From NCBI GenBank assembly GCA_013180625.2, contig SNVD02013918.1:372001-436000 (forward strand): 64,000 bases of DNA. The letters are read 5' to 3'. A program made the translations under genes and the position numbers. The stretch's first letter is position 1, and each line of letters starts with the position of its first letter. The DNA is from Boswellia sacra. Lineage: Eukaryota > Streptophyta > Magnoliopsida > Sapindales > Burseraceae. This document shows positions 22,468 to 34,667 of the stretch, piece after piece. The notes under the pieces are model-generated. The model was not told the origin of the DNA. It made no database searches and saw nothing but the letters and a program-made list of their open reading frames with translations.

Positions 22468-25400
22468 ATGCCGCCACGTAGAGAGAATACTGAGGCCTCT
22501 AGCTCAAGGGGTAATAATAATCGAACTAGAGGCGGCAATAATCAGACTAATGATAATCCTACTATTCAAGAAATGGCTCAAGATAATCCTCCATGGATCG
22601 CGCATTTACTAGACTCATGGAGCAGCAGAACAGGATTATGGAGCAAATGGCAAATCATAATATTGGACGTGGTGATAATAGAGAATGAAACAATGCTGCA
22701 GTGGGTGAAGCTGTAGTAACCTTGGAGTAATTCAGGAAACTAGGGCCACCTACTTTTCGGGGTACTACAGATCCTTTGGTTACTGAAGCTTGGCTAAAGC
22801 AAATAGAGAAGATTTTCATAGCTTTAGGTTGTACGGGTAATTTAAGGGTTACGTTTGCGTCTTTTGTCTTGGAGGGTGAGGCTAACCATTGGTGGGAAGC
22901 CACTTCGCGATTGATGATTAGCCGTATGGGAGAAGGTGCACAAATTACTTGGAAGATGTTTGTAGACTCCTTTCACAAGAAATATTTCCCTAATCGAGTT
23001 TGTCACAAAATGGAGGCAGAATTCAATTGTTTGACTCAAGGAAATAGATCAGTAGCTGAATATGAGGAAAAATTCAACTCTCTATCTCGATTTGCGATCA
23101 CACCGAGTGATGCTGCTAAAGCAAGATTGTTCTTTGAGGGCTTACATCCAGCTATTCAGTCCCAACTGGCAGTGTTGAAATTGGACACATATGCAGAAAT
23201 GGTGGACTGAGCCATGATTGCTGAGAGGTACTTGGTGGAATCTCAAAATGAGAGGGATAATCGAAACAAGTTGAATCCTAAGAACAGTGCTAATAATAGG
23301 TCAAGACAGAAGGGTACAAGTAATGGTCCTTTTAAAAAACAAGGTGGAGATGGATCTTCCCAAAGTGATAGAACCCCTTGTAATCATTGTGGCAATGTGC
23401 ACCAAGGAGATTGTCATTGGAAGACAGGTGCATGTTTTGGTTGTGGTCAAAGAGGGTGCAGAATTAAAGATTGCCTGAAAAGGCGGTACTCTAACACTGA
23501 AACTCGAGGAGAAGTTAGTCAAGCAAAGAAGCCAAAGACTCAAGGGCGCGTCTTTACTATGACTATGCAAGATGCCAATGCTTTTAATGATGTAGTGTCA
23601 GGTACATTATTTATCTTTTCTAAAGAAGCTAAGGTGTTGTTTGATTCGGGTGCTAATCATTCCTTTGTGTCTTGTGCTTTTATTTATCGAGTGAAGAATC
23701 TGGAGAAACTAGCTAAACCTTTAGATGGTCACTTATCAATTGCTACTGCTTTGGGTGATTCTACTTTGATTAGTTGTGTTTATGAATCTTGTGTTGTGAG
23801 TTTTGAGGGTAGAGACTTCTTAATAGACCTCTTACCTCTAGAAATGCATGACTTCGATATCATTTTGGGGATGGATGGGTTAGCAACTTATCATGCTAGA
23901 TGATCTTCATGGTATACCTCCCGATCGAGAAATAGAGTTTGTTATTGACCTATTACCTGGTACGGCAAGTATTTCAAAAACACCGTATAGGATGACACCC
24001 CTAGAGTTAAAGGAGTTGAAGATACAGTTACAAGAATTATTAGATAAAGGTTTTATTCACCCTAGTGTTTCTCCTTGAGGCGCACCTGTATTGTTCGTGA
24101 AGAAGAAGGATGGAACCATGCGCCTATGTATCAATTATCGAGAACTAAATCGTGTCACCATAAAAAATAAGTATCCCCTCCCTAGGATTGATGACTTTTT
24201 TGATCAACTACAGGGTGCAGCAGTATTCTTAAAGATAAATCTACGATTGGAATATCATCAACTAAAGATAAGGAGTGAAGATATTCCTAAAACAGCTTTC
24301 GAACCCGGTATGGGCACTATGAGTTTTTGGTCATACCACTTGGTTTTACAAATGCTCCCGCAGCTTTTATGGATTTGATGAACAGAGTCTTTCAACCATA
24401 TTTAAATCAATTTGTCATTGTGTTTATTGATGACATTTTGGTTTACTCCAAAAGTAAGGAGGAACATGGAAGACATCTTAGTATTATACTTCAAACTCTT
24501 AAAGAGAATAAGTTATATGCAAAGTTTAAGAAGTGTGAATTTTGGTTGGATAGAGTGATTTTTCTTGGAATGTGGTGACTAGTGATGGTATTTTAGTGGA
24601 CCCTGCAAAAGTTGAAGCTGTGGTAAGTTGGAATAGACCCACTACTGTTACTGAAGTTAGAAGTTTTCTTGCCTTAGCAGGCTATTATCGACGTTTTATA
24701 GAAGGATTTTCCAGCCTAGCAGTTCCACTAACTTAGCTGACTAGAAAGAATGCAAGATTTGAGTGGGATGAGAATTGTGAACGGAGTTCGTCGAACTTAA
24801 GAATAGATTGGTTTCTGCACCTGTCCTAACTATTCCATCTAGTGGTATTGGATATGTTGTGTATAGTGTTGCATCTAAGAAGGGTTTGGGTTATGTTTTG
24901 ATGCAAAATAGAAAGGTAGTTGCTTATGCATCAAGACAATTGAAGAGTTATGAAAAGAATTAGCCAACCCATGACCTAGAATTGGCAGCTGTGGTTTTTG
25001 CATTAAAGATTTAGAGACATTATTTATATGGAGAAACTTGCAAGATATTTATTGATCATAAGAGCTTAAGGTATTTATTCACTCAGAAGGAGCTCAATTT
25101 AAGACAGAGAAGATGGCTCGAGTTAGTGAAAGATTATGATTACACAATCAATTATCATCCTAGCAAGGCAAATGTAGTAGCTGACGCACTTAGTAGGAAG
25201 TCTTCTAGATGTATGGCACTTTAGTTCACCACTCAGAGTCATATTATAAGAGATCTTGAGAGATGTGGTGTGACAGTGGTTCGGCATGGATGTGATAATA
25301 TCCTATCGTATTTGAAGGTTCAACCTAATCTTATCTATGCTATTAAAGAGGCTCAGAAAGGAGATTCAGAATTTATTAAAATATGTGAAGAGATGAAGAT

Positions 25401-26181
25401 AAGAAAAAGACCAGAATTTAGATTGTCTGACAACGATGTTTTGTGGTTTGGAAAGCAATTATGTGTGCCAGTCAGTGAAGACTTGAAGAAGGAAATTTTG
25501 AGGAAGGCTCATGAATCTGCATTTAGTACTCATCCTGGGAGTACTAAAATGTATCATGATTTGAAAAATAACTTTTGGTGGAAGAATATGAAGAAGAAGA
25601 TTGCTTATTTTGTTTCCAAATGTTTGGCGTGTCAACAAGTAAAGATGGAACATCAGAGGCCCAGCGGTCCGTTACAATCATTCCCTATTCGAGAATGGAA
25701 ATGGAAGCACGTCACTATAGACTTTATCAATGGTTTACCTCATTTGAAGAGGGGTTGTGATTCCATCTGGTTTATTATGGACAAATTAACTAAGTCAGCT
25801 CATTTCTTGGCTATTAAAACCATTGATAAAATGAGTTAGCTGGCTAAATTATTTCTGCGAGAGATTGTAAGTTGCATGGGGTGCCAGTATCTATTGTATC
25901 ACATAGAGATCTATGTTTTACATCAAATTTTTGGGTTAGTCTTCATAAGATGTTGGGAACAAAATTGAACTTTAGTACTGCCTTCCATCCTTAGAGTGAC
26001 GGTCAATCGGAAAGAACCATTCAAACTCTAGAAGATATGCTACGATGTAGTATCCTAGATTTGGGTGGTGGCTGGGAAGAACATTTGACCTTAATAGAGT
26101 TCGCTTATAATAATAGTTTTCACTCTAGCATTGGGGTGGCATCTTACGAAGCTTTATATGGTAGAAGATGTCGGTCACCTT
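22468..26181 (+). pseudogene. Gypsy gag-pol, disrupted (first part)
   Basis: Gag (from MPPRRENTEASSSR at 22468) shifts frame near 22690 and runs to a TGA at 23208. The zinc knuckle is CFGCGQRGCRIKDC, with Cys where His is expected. The protease has VLFDSGANHSF (about 23632). The segment normally between protease and RT is missing at about 23895. RT has a stop near 24076, Asn instead of the first catalytic Asp ([13 protein letters not shown]), a frameshift near 24330 and an intact [10 protein letters not shown]. RNase H (24840-25215) has several stops. Integrase has an HHCC domain (HESAFSTHPGS...CLAC) and a DDE core ([30 protein letters not shown]) up to the hAT-like insertion. Confidence 0.9.
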
Positions 26182-28659
26182 TAGGGATGTGACACCTTTG
26201 GATATATTAGGATATGAATAAAATTCTGCTAACCTATATAAAGAAAAAAAAATTCCTAACCCTAAATCACCCAAACGCCTCCTCTCCTCTCGGACCTCTC
26301 CTCTATCCTCATTCCTCTCTGCCTTGAAATTGGCGGTCTCGGCCGATCGGCCCTCCTCCGCAGCAGCTCTCTACTCTCGCACAGCCACTCCGCAGATTCG
26401 GTCTCTGTCTCTGTCGCTGTTCTCGGCCCTTCTCCGTAGATCCGCTCACGCACAGCCACTCCGCCGCAGCTCCGCTCTCGCACAGCCACGCCGCCGTAGC
26501 TTCGCTCTCGCACAATCACTCTGATCGGCCCTCCTCCGCAGCAGCTTTGCTCTCGCACAACGAGATCGACTACATTCGTGTTCTCGACCGATTCGCTCTC
26601 TCACAGCCAGTCCGCCGCAACTCTGCTCTCGCACAGCCAGTCCACCGCAGCACCGCTCTCGCACAACCACTCTGATCGGCCCTCCTCCGCAGCAGCTCTG
26701 GTCTCGCACAACGAGATCAATTGTTCTGGTAAATTGTTCATGGACCATCTATTGCCTTTAATTTTTGACAAAAGTGGTTATTGTTCTGGTAAATTCGATA
26801 AACCATTTGCAACGAATGCTAGTTCTCTCTGATTGTTGTCTGCATGCATGCAATTTGTTGATAAATGTTTTAACTTATGTGAAAATTATTTTTATCATTT
26901 TCGGTACCCATACGAAACCAGTTTATGATTACCATATTATAAATATCTGGACTAGAAATTAGGATTTGTTTTAATTTTAAATTCTTTTGTTCAAAAATTG
27001 CATAGAATTGCAATCCCCAGTGTTAGGCTCAGCAATTATACTCTTTTGAAGTTGGCAGCTTAGTTACTTGACTTGGTTACTTTACTGGCTGCCAAAGAAA
27101 GTGTCAAGCTTTTAATGAATACTTTTATCTTGTTTGATTCTTATGTAATCTTTGATTTTATCTTCTCTGATTACTAAACTACTGGATGCATTGCAACTAG
27201 TGGAATATTTTCATTCTTTATGTCATTGTCACGGTTCTAAGTGCAATAAAAATATAATTGTGAGTTAATTATTATGATTGATGAATTTTGCTTAGCTGCA
27301 AGTGATGTAAGAGAGGAAACTTTTATCCACAAGATTATAAAAAGGGGGCCTGAATAAAACAATAGGCGTATTATGTAACAGGATATCTTAGTATTGATTT
27401 AAAAAAAAAACAATTAAAGTACATTAGTTTATCTGATGAAACAATTTAATTTTAACTTGAGAATCCTCTATATATATATAGGTCTAAGAGGTGGAAGGAA
27501 TTGAACTATGTGGGACCTTGGAGAAGATTGTAGCTAGAGCTATAGCTTTGTAGTGCATTAATTTTATTCTTTTTTCATACTTTTCACTATCAGATGATTG
27601 ATGGTGAGATTTACTAGTAATATATAGATTTCTTGATGGCCTTGAACTGGTAATTAACACTAAGGTATGTGCAAATCATTTTAGAAGGGTTTTGCTCTCT
27701 TGCTTTTTTCTCCCTTTTAATCTTGGCTAGTCATATGAACTACTACTTTGTATGCATTATAATCATCTATGTAAATGTTTATGCTAGGTAGTAGATACTT
27801 CATACTCTCAAAATTTTCTTGAATCTATATTTGATGCCCATGCTAAAATTGTTGAACCTTTAAATTTAGAAATTTTAATTTAGATAGAGAAGGTATTGGA
27901 TATTTCCCCAGTGCATTGTTTTATTTCATATGGCATGTATTAGATTAACTACTACTTTTTCATTTTTTTAGGCATTGATGAAATGATTTTATTTTATATT
28001 TGCTTTTACAAAATGATAATATTTTTGTATATTTGCTTTTACAAAATGATAATATTTTGTCCTAGGTTCCTCTGTTTTTAGTTTTTCATTGATTTTAAGT
28101 ATTTGCTTAGGTGAAATAATTTTTCTTGTAGTTTTATGTTTTGTTGGAAAATTTTTCTGACTTTTAATATAGTTTATAAATTTGTTATGGGTTCCACATA
28201 TTGAAAGATGTTTTGTCAAATTGGGAAAATTGCAATTTCAAATTTTAATGCTTGTTAAATTCGTTGTTATGGTCTGATGACTTGTAACTTGTCAAAGTGC
28301 TTGTAAATAATGGATGAATGATGTAGTTTGGTTGTGGATAATGTATTTGAATTGAAAGTTTATTGATGTTGCATTTTCATTAAATTGAGTTACATTTATT
28401 AAGATATGTTTAAATATAAAATTTATGTATATGGTGCATGCTCAAATCTATTATGAAGGGTAAAATAGGGGGTTAATTACAAAAATGTAAACGTTGCGAG
28501 GCGGGGCGGGGCGGGTCTCACCCCGTCCAAAGTTTTTTGCCCCGCCCCGCCCCGCCCCGCAACGGGGCAATGGGGCGGGGCGGGGCAAAAAAAAAAAATG
28601 AACGGGGCGGGGATGGGCATCTACCGCCCCGGACCCGCCCCGCCCCATTGCCATCCCTA
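26182..28659. mobile_element. hAT-like non-autonomous element 4, nested in Gypsy integrase
   Basis: 2478 bp with exact 8-bp TSD GTCACCTT (26174-26181 and 28660-28667). Removing the element and one TSD restores a continuous pol reading across the site. Termini are TAGGGATG at the left and CATCCCTA at the right; beyond 8 bp they diverge. The right end has GGGGCGGGGC arrays (28495-28650). The left end has a TATA box (CTATATAAAG, about 26236), AACCCTAAA (about 26258, telo-box-like), a CT-rich leader and a GC-rich minisatellite, like a gene 5' end. The rest (26730-28460) is AT-rich and non-coding. It may be a deletion derivative of an autonomous hAT, or may carry a captured host promoter. Confidence 0.88.
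26330..26725. repeat. GC-rich minisatellite in hAT element 4
   Basis: Irregular repeats of about 30-36 bp built from GCTCTCGCACAGCCAC and TCCGCCGCAG. A longer unit, GATCGGCCCTCCTCCGCAG, occurs three times (about 26345, 26523 and 26676). Open in several frames on both strands only because stops are rare in the repeat. Not a gene. Confidence 0.8.
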
Positions 28660-28667
28660 GTCACCTT

Positions 28668-28891
28668 TGTGTTGGGATGAAGTTGGAGAAAGAAAATTGT
28701 TGGGACCGGAACTTATCCAAATTACAACGGATAAAGTTAAACTAATCAGAGAACGACTTCGTGCAGCCCAAAGTAGACAGTAGAGTTATGCAGACCATCG
28801 TAGGCGAGCATTGGAATTCGAGGTTGGTGATGCAATCTTTTTGAAGGTATCACCATGGAAAGGAGTCTTTCGGTTTGGGAAGAAATGATTC
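28668..28891 (+). pseudogene. Gypsy integrase C-terminal remainder
   Basis: Continues the integrase frame after the hAT-like insertion (CWDEVGE, TDKVKLIRERL, FEVGDAIFLKVSPWKG), with a TAG near 28770. It ends abruptly where the truncated 3' LTR begins (TTTGATATTTTGATGACC at 28892). Confidence 0.85.
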
Positions 28892-29643
28892 TTTGATATT
28901 TTGATGACCTTATGATTATCTACGAAAAGTCATTAGACTATGTACTTTGAGTATTGTGTTATTTTTCATGGTTTTGAAATGTTTTGACTCATTGTCCATA
29001 GTATCTGAATACTATTATGAACTCTAAATTCTAATCCTAACTGTGGTATTAGTATGCACACGACTTTCTGGCCGGGTCACCGGGATTACAGGTGACATTA
29101 ATGTCTGAATTTTGGGCCAGGTCACCAGGATTACGGGTGACACTATGTGACATGAGTCGATGAATGTTTTTTATCTTTAATGATATTGAATGATTTCTTT
29201 GATCTTAAATGTTACACATGCTTGAATTTGTTTTTATTAAGATATGATTCTGGAATTGAAGTATTAAACTATGAATTATATGATTTTTTATAATTGTTTT
29301 AAGATACTAAATGGTTGTGTATGATTTTACTTACCGAGTTGACGGTTCACCCCTCGTCTCTAACATTTTGCAGAGTAGTCTTGGAAGTTAGTAGTTGGGC
29401 TTGCTAGTTGATGTCGAGGCTTTATTTCATTTTTGGAATTATGCATTAAGAAGACTTTTTTTTTATAATTGTGTTTGTAACTTTAGATTGTTAAACTTTG
29501 TTTTGTTTAGAAAGATATTAAATTCATTGTTATGTTTACTTTTTACTAATAAGAAGAATTATTAAAGTTTTTGTTTAGAGATTTATTATTAGTGATTTCC
29601 TAACTCGTTAGCAACATTTGTGTTTCGATTTTAGGGTGTTACA
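28892..29643 (+). repeat. Truncated 3' LTR of the Gypsy element
   Basis: Aligns to 21051-21824 of the 5' LTR. The first 1.3 kb are deleted. Followed by ATGCA and then intron 1 and exon 1 of RNase copy 4. Confidence 0.85.
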
Positions 29644-29858
29644 ATGCATGCTGGAACAAGTTCATTCACCTGCTGTACAAAGTAGAAAAAATCAAAACCC
29701 TGTGCAGAAACAAAGATGACTACTAGAAATTGTGTTGTCAAGAACTTGATCAAGTTTGAACTGTTGGATCTCATCTCCTTCTGTTCTCTCTAATCTTTGT
29801 GTTCTCTATTTGAAAAGAAAGGTGATAATGCAGTGGTGTAGATAGCTATATTTATATA

Positions 29859-30238
29859 TGCAAAGAGTTAATTATAATCAGAAAAGGAGAATTTATGAAG
29901 CAACTTCTTCCCATTAATCATATCATATTCCATTCGTGAAACATGTGCCCAATGTGCTATTTCAGCTTTTTATCTAACATACATAATCAAGATGTTTCTC
30001 ATATTTAATACCGAAATGAAAGAGCTAGACTGTGCTTAAAGAAGCACAGTGGAATCTGGACCAGATTTCGATTATGATTTGGTAGCATAGTGCTTTGTTT
30101 GAATCAATCTTTCGCACAACTTTATAATGGCCGACAGATTCAGTCAAGATCTAGTCAAAATTATGTGACTTTAGCATCAGTATCTACAGATAGAATCTAT
30201 TCATCTATCTAATGTAGATTAATTTCACCATGTGTGCT
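29859..30238. other. Upstream flank of RNase T2 copy 4
   Basis: Gene-free. It continues across the Copia element to 35798 (GTTGGATCTGCGG), so it was one intergenic stretch between RNase copy 4 and the PPR gene. Confidence 0.5.
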
Positions 30239-30681
30239 CAGGTTGTTGGGATGTGATGGACCTTCAGAATAGATTCTGGGAGAAAAATAACTCCTATTTA
30301 CAGAGAAAATTTGAATACAAGAATTATACAAAAAACTCCCCTAAAACACTTTTCTAGAGCTCTCTGGCTCTCTCCCTCTCAAAACTCTCTGGTTTTGGAA
30401 TCTCTCTGGATTGTTAGAACTCTGCAGAATCGTCTTCTATTTATAGGAGGATTCTGCATTACAATTCAACAAGGTTAGATGAAGTTGGTCACCTAACCTT
30501 CCCAAATATTGGCCACCTAACATAAGAGTTGGCCACCTACCTCATCTACCTTTACCTACCTCCCATGGGAGGTGCCCACCTTTCACATGGGAGGGAAGAC
30601 AATTCATGCATGCCTCGTGCATGAGCTCACCAACAATTCTCCCCCTCCATCCCATGTGAAAGGTAATAACCACAAAGATAA

Positions 30682-33600
30682 TCAAACAGCTTCTAATCCA
30701 ACTATGTCTCTGCATAGCTCTAGCTTGTTTCTTGTGACTACCTTTGTTAGCATGTCTGCAGGATTCTCCTCTGTTTGGATCTTCACTAATTTTAATAGTT
30801 GTTTATCCATCACCTCGCGTAACCAATGATAGCGAATGTCAATATGCTTCGTTCGAGAATGGTACACTGAATTCTTGCTCAAATCCAGAGCACTTTGACT
30901 GTCACAGTGTACTTTGTACTCCTTTTGTTTGATCCCAAGTTCTTGGAGAAATCGCTTCAACCACAACATTTCCTTTTCAGCTTCCGTTGTGGCAATATAT
31001 TCAGTCTCTGTTGTGGATAGCGCAACACATTTCTGTAGTTTTGACTGCCAAGACACAGCTCCCCCTGCAAAAGTGTAGACAAAACCTTATATAGATTTCC
31101 TACTATCAGAATCTCCAGCCATATCTGAATCTGTATAGTCTTCCAAGACTGGATCATCTCCCCCGTAACACAAGCATATCTTCGAAGTACCTTTCAGGTA
31201 TCTGAGATTCCACTTGACTGCCTCCCAATGTTCTTTCCCTGGGTTGGAAAGAAACCTGCTCACTACTCCTACAGCATGAGCAATATCCGGCCTTGTACAC
31301 ACCATGGCATATATCAAACTTCTCACAACAGAAGAATAGGGCACCGACGCCATGTCCTCTATCTCTTTCTTGGATGAAGGACATGATCTCTTGCTCAGCT
31401 TGAAGTGATTAGCCAGTGGTACACTAACTGGCTTAGCACCATGCATATTGAACCTTTGAATCACACGTTCAACATATTTCTCCTGAGACAGCCATAACTT
31501 CTTCAGTTTCCTGTCTCGATGGATATGCATCCCTAAGATTTGCTGAGTTGGTCCTAAATCCTTCATATCGAAAGTTGTTGAAAGCTCATTCTTCAGCTGC
31601 TTTATTTTTGTTGCATCCTTATCGACGATCAGCATGTCGTCCACATATAACATAAGTGTAACAAAATCTCCACCTGAAAGTTTACACTGGTCTACAGCAG
31701 TCCTTTTGTACCCATGACTCACCATGAAGAAGTCAAACTTCTTGTACCATTGCCTTGGTTCTTGCTTAAGGCCATACAAGCTCTTTTTCAGCTTGCACAC
31801 AAGGTTTTCTTTTCCTTGAACCTCGAATCCTTTTGGCTGCTTCATATAGATTTCTTCATGCAAGTCTCCATGAAGAAATGTTGTTTTCATATCCATTTGT
31901 TCAAGCTCTAAATCTAGACTTGTGGTCAACTCGAGGATAACGCAGATTGAGGACATCTTTACTGGTGAGAAGGTTTCATCAAAGTCAATTCCTTTCTTCT
32001 AAAGGAATCCTTTTACCACCAACCAGGTTTTATGCTTCATCACCTTTCCTGTTCCATCTTTCTTGAGCTTGAACGCCCACTTATTCCTCAGTACCTTCTT
32101 TCCGTCAGAGAGCTCAACCAATTCATAGGTTTTATTCTTCTCCAAAGAAATCATCTCATCTTGCATTGCATGCAGCTAACGTTCTTTGTCTGGATGATAT
32201 AAGGCTTCATGAAAGCTTTCTGGCTCCCCCTCATTAGTAAGCAGTGCATATTCTGATTCCGGATACTTTCTCGACGGAATCCAACCTCGCTCAGATCATC
32301 TTAGCTGAGGTTCTTCATCTCTATGAGGTACAGTAGCTTCTACAGGTGATTGTGGCTCTCCTGGCTCAACAATCTCTTCATTTTTCTCCTCCTCATCTGC
32401 TTCTGAAACTTCTTCTGGCACCTCGTCATGTCCTGTGGCATTTGATACTGGGGCAGAATCTACAACAACATCTAAGGCACTACTAGTGGGATTTTTAGAT
32501 ATTGTTGGTTTTTCAGCATCTTCAAATGTTTGGTCTTCATGGAACACCATATCTTTGCTTCGGATGACTTTCTTTTCCTTCAGGTCCCATAATCTGTATC
32601 CAAATTCTTCATCTCCATAACCAATGAAGATACATGGGACAGTCATTGCATCGAGCTTCTATCTGAGCTCCTTGGATACATGTGCGAAGGCTAAACAACC
32701 AAACATTTTTAAATGATTGTAAGAGGGCTTTTTATTAGACCATACCTTTTCCAGAATCTCAAAGTTTAGTGGTATCGACGGTGATCGGTTTATTAGATAA
32801 CAGGTGATACAAACAACCTCTCTGCAGAATGGCTTGGGCAACTTAGCCATTCTAAGCATACTCCTGACCCATTCCATGATGGTTCGGTTCATCCTCTCTA
32901 CCACTCCATTGTGCTATGGTGTACATGGGACCGTTCTTTCATGACGAATACCGTATCTTCCACAGTAAGCTTTGAACTCTCTGGAGGTATACTCGCCTCC
33001 ATTATTTGATCGGAGGCATTTTAACTTCTTACCTGTTGCACGTTCTACCATGGCGTGAAACAACTTGAATTTCTCCAAAACTTGATCCTTCGTCTTGAGG
33101 AAATACATCCACACTTTTCGAGATGCATCATCAATAAAAGTCAAGAAATACCTATTGCCGCATAGGGTCTCCATTTCGAGAGGTCTGCATACATCAAAGT
33201 ATGCTAGCTCCAACAACTTTGATTTCTTCACTAGTGAGGAGTTGAATGACACCCTCCGTTGTTTTCCGTACAAGCAATAGTTGCAAGGATGAGACGCTAC
33301 ATCCTTAGAAACAGTAATCAGCTCCTTCTTCTCAAGGATTGACAAACCGTTCTCACTCATATGACCAAGCCTTTTATGCCACAAATCTTAAGAGATCATG
33401 TATTCTGCTACACTAAGGCTCTCTCCGTCTATCTTTACATGAGTCCTATAAAGATTGTCACATAGGTTTCCTCGAGCAACCATCATGACCCCCTTCATCA
33501 TCTTCCATGTACCATTGGTAAAACAGCTCTCATGGCCTTGCTGATCAAAACCTTTTACCGAGAGCAGGTTAAGTCGAAGATCTGGCACATGACGAACGTT

Positions 33601-34667
33601 CTTCAAGGTTATTGTACATCCGATGTTCGTTTGGAATTGAATATCACCAATTCCCATAATTTTGGCGGTGCTATTATTTCCCATCTTTACTATATCAAAG
33701 TCTCCTACTTTGTATGTAGTGAAGATCTCTTTGTAAGGAGTGACATGGCAGGAAGCTGTTGTGTCTATCACCCATTCCACTCCTTGGTCTGCTATGTAGA
33801 AGCATGTCTCTTCTGCACAAATGGTCACATCTTCTACAAGTGTAACTCGTGGCTCTTCGCTACTTTGTGCTTGTGAACTCTCCTGGTTCTGCTTTCGTAA
33901 ACTGCGATAATTTTTCTTCAAATGGCCCTATTTACCACAGTGATAGCATTTGTATATGAGTCTCCACCCATCTGTTGACTTACCCTTTTTGTCTATCGAC
34001 TTGCCTCTGCTTTTATTTCTACCTCTCCTCTAGTCTTGATCCGCTCGAGACTGTCTTCCTCGATTCTCTATGATGTAGGCTTGCTCTTGACTGGCGCCTA
34101 CATCTTTCCTTCTAACCTCCTCATTAAACAAGGCATCCTTAACCATTGACAAGGTAAGTTTGCCACTGGGGTCTGAATTACTGAGGGAGACCACCAACGT
34201 CTCCCATGAGTCTAGAAGGAAGCTAAGAAGTAGAAGAGCTTGTTCTTCATCTCCAAGCTATAATTCAACTACTGACAGCTGATTTACCAAGTTCTGGAAC
34301 TCACTTGTGTGTTCTGCTACAGAAGTTCCACTCCGCAACTTCAAGTTTACAAGCCGTCTCATCAGGATGGCTTTGTTCCGTGCTGACTTAGCCCGATACA
34401 TACCCTCTAATTTTGTCTAGAGAGAATATGCATCTACTTCCTTAGCTACATGGTGGAAAACGCTATGGTCGATCCATTGCCTGATCTGATCGATGCATTT
34501 TCTGTTCATTTTCTTCCACTCTGCTTCTTTCTCAGTCTCAGGTCTCTACCCTTGAAATTCTATAGGATCAAATAGATCCTTACAACTGAGGAGATCCTCC
34601 ATCCTGGGTCTCCATAGTGTGTAGTTGGTAACTGTCAACTTAATCATGGCTCTGAATGATTCTTCCA
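30682..34667 (-). pseudogene. Copia gag-pol, disrupted, minus strand
   Basis: Reads from MEESFRAMIK (ATG at 34667) leftwards with several stops and frameshifts. Visible parts in order: gag; zinc knuckle CYHCGK-stop-GH (about 33925); protease VEWVIDTTASCHVTP; pre-integrase WHKRLGHMSE; integrase (FDVCRPLE, LRSNNGGEYTS, CTP-stop, VERMNRT); RT with LYVDDMLIV (about 31640); RNase H with STTETEY and PADMLTK ending at 30682. Frameshifts sit near 31090 and 33385, with a stop in the zinc knuckle. Non-autonomous now. Confidence 0.9.

Larger units (their letters stand above)
19756..29643 (+). mobile_element. Ty3-Gypsy LTR retrotransposon, decayed
   Basis: The 5' LTR is 19756-21824 (TGCAACAACC to CCGTTACA, 2069 bp). 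A PBS-like GGTATCAGAGC follows at about 21830. The 3' LTR (28892-29643, ending GGGTGTTACA) lacks its first 1.3 kb, as a deletion joined pol directly to the LTR middle. TSD ATGCA flanks it (19751-19755 and 29644-29648), though the left one lies in a GCATGC run. The order protease, RT, RNase H, integrase defines Gypsy. The long LTR suggests Del/Tekay, but no chromodomain remains. It lies in intron 1 of RNase copy 4 and contains a hAT-like insertion (26182-28659). Confidence 0.9.
17461..29774 (-). pseudogene. RNase T2 copy 4, broken by nested insertions
   Basis: All four exons remain. Exon 1 (29774-29670) is intact with signal peptide and FDFFYFVQQ. Exon 2 (19699-19544) keeps CAS I FSIHGLWPNY but has a TGA after PNYNNN, and its donor GT is AT. 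Exon 3 starts at 19426 and keeps [14 protein letters not shown]. It has a TAG two codons before the break, is split by a solo LTR (17878-19291), and resumes at 17877-17811. Exon 4 (17684-17461) has a TAG in LY-IYLC. Intron 1 is stretched to about 10 kb by a Gypsy element. A TATA-like TATATAAATATAG (complement of 29846-29858) still sits upstream of exon 1. A non-functional relic. Confidence 0.92.

Noticed and set aside
26262..26832. Arg/Cys-rich and Ser/Ala-rich repetitive open frames on both strands
   Set aside because: They are by-products of a GC-rich minisatellite with few stop codons inside a transposable element.
172..29774. Self-incompatibility S-locus
   Set aside because: The RNases have three introns and S-like motifs, there is no F-box (SLF) gene in the window, and decayed tandem copies are better explained as an S-like RNase cluster.
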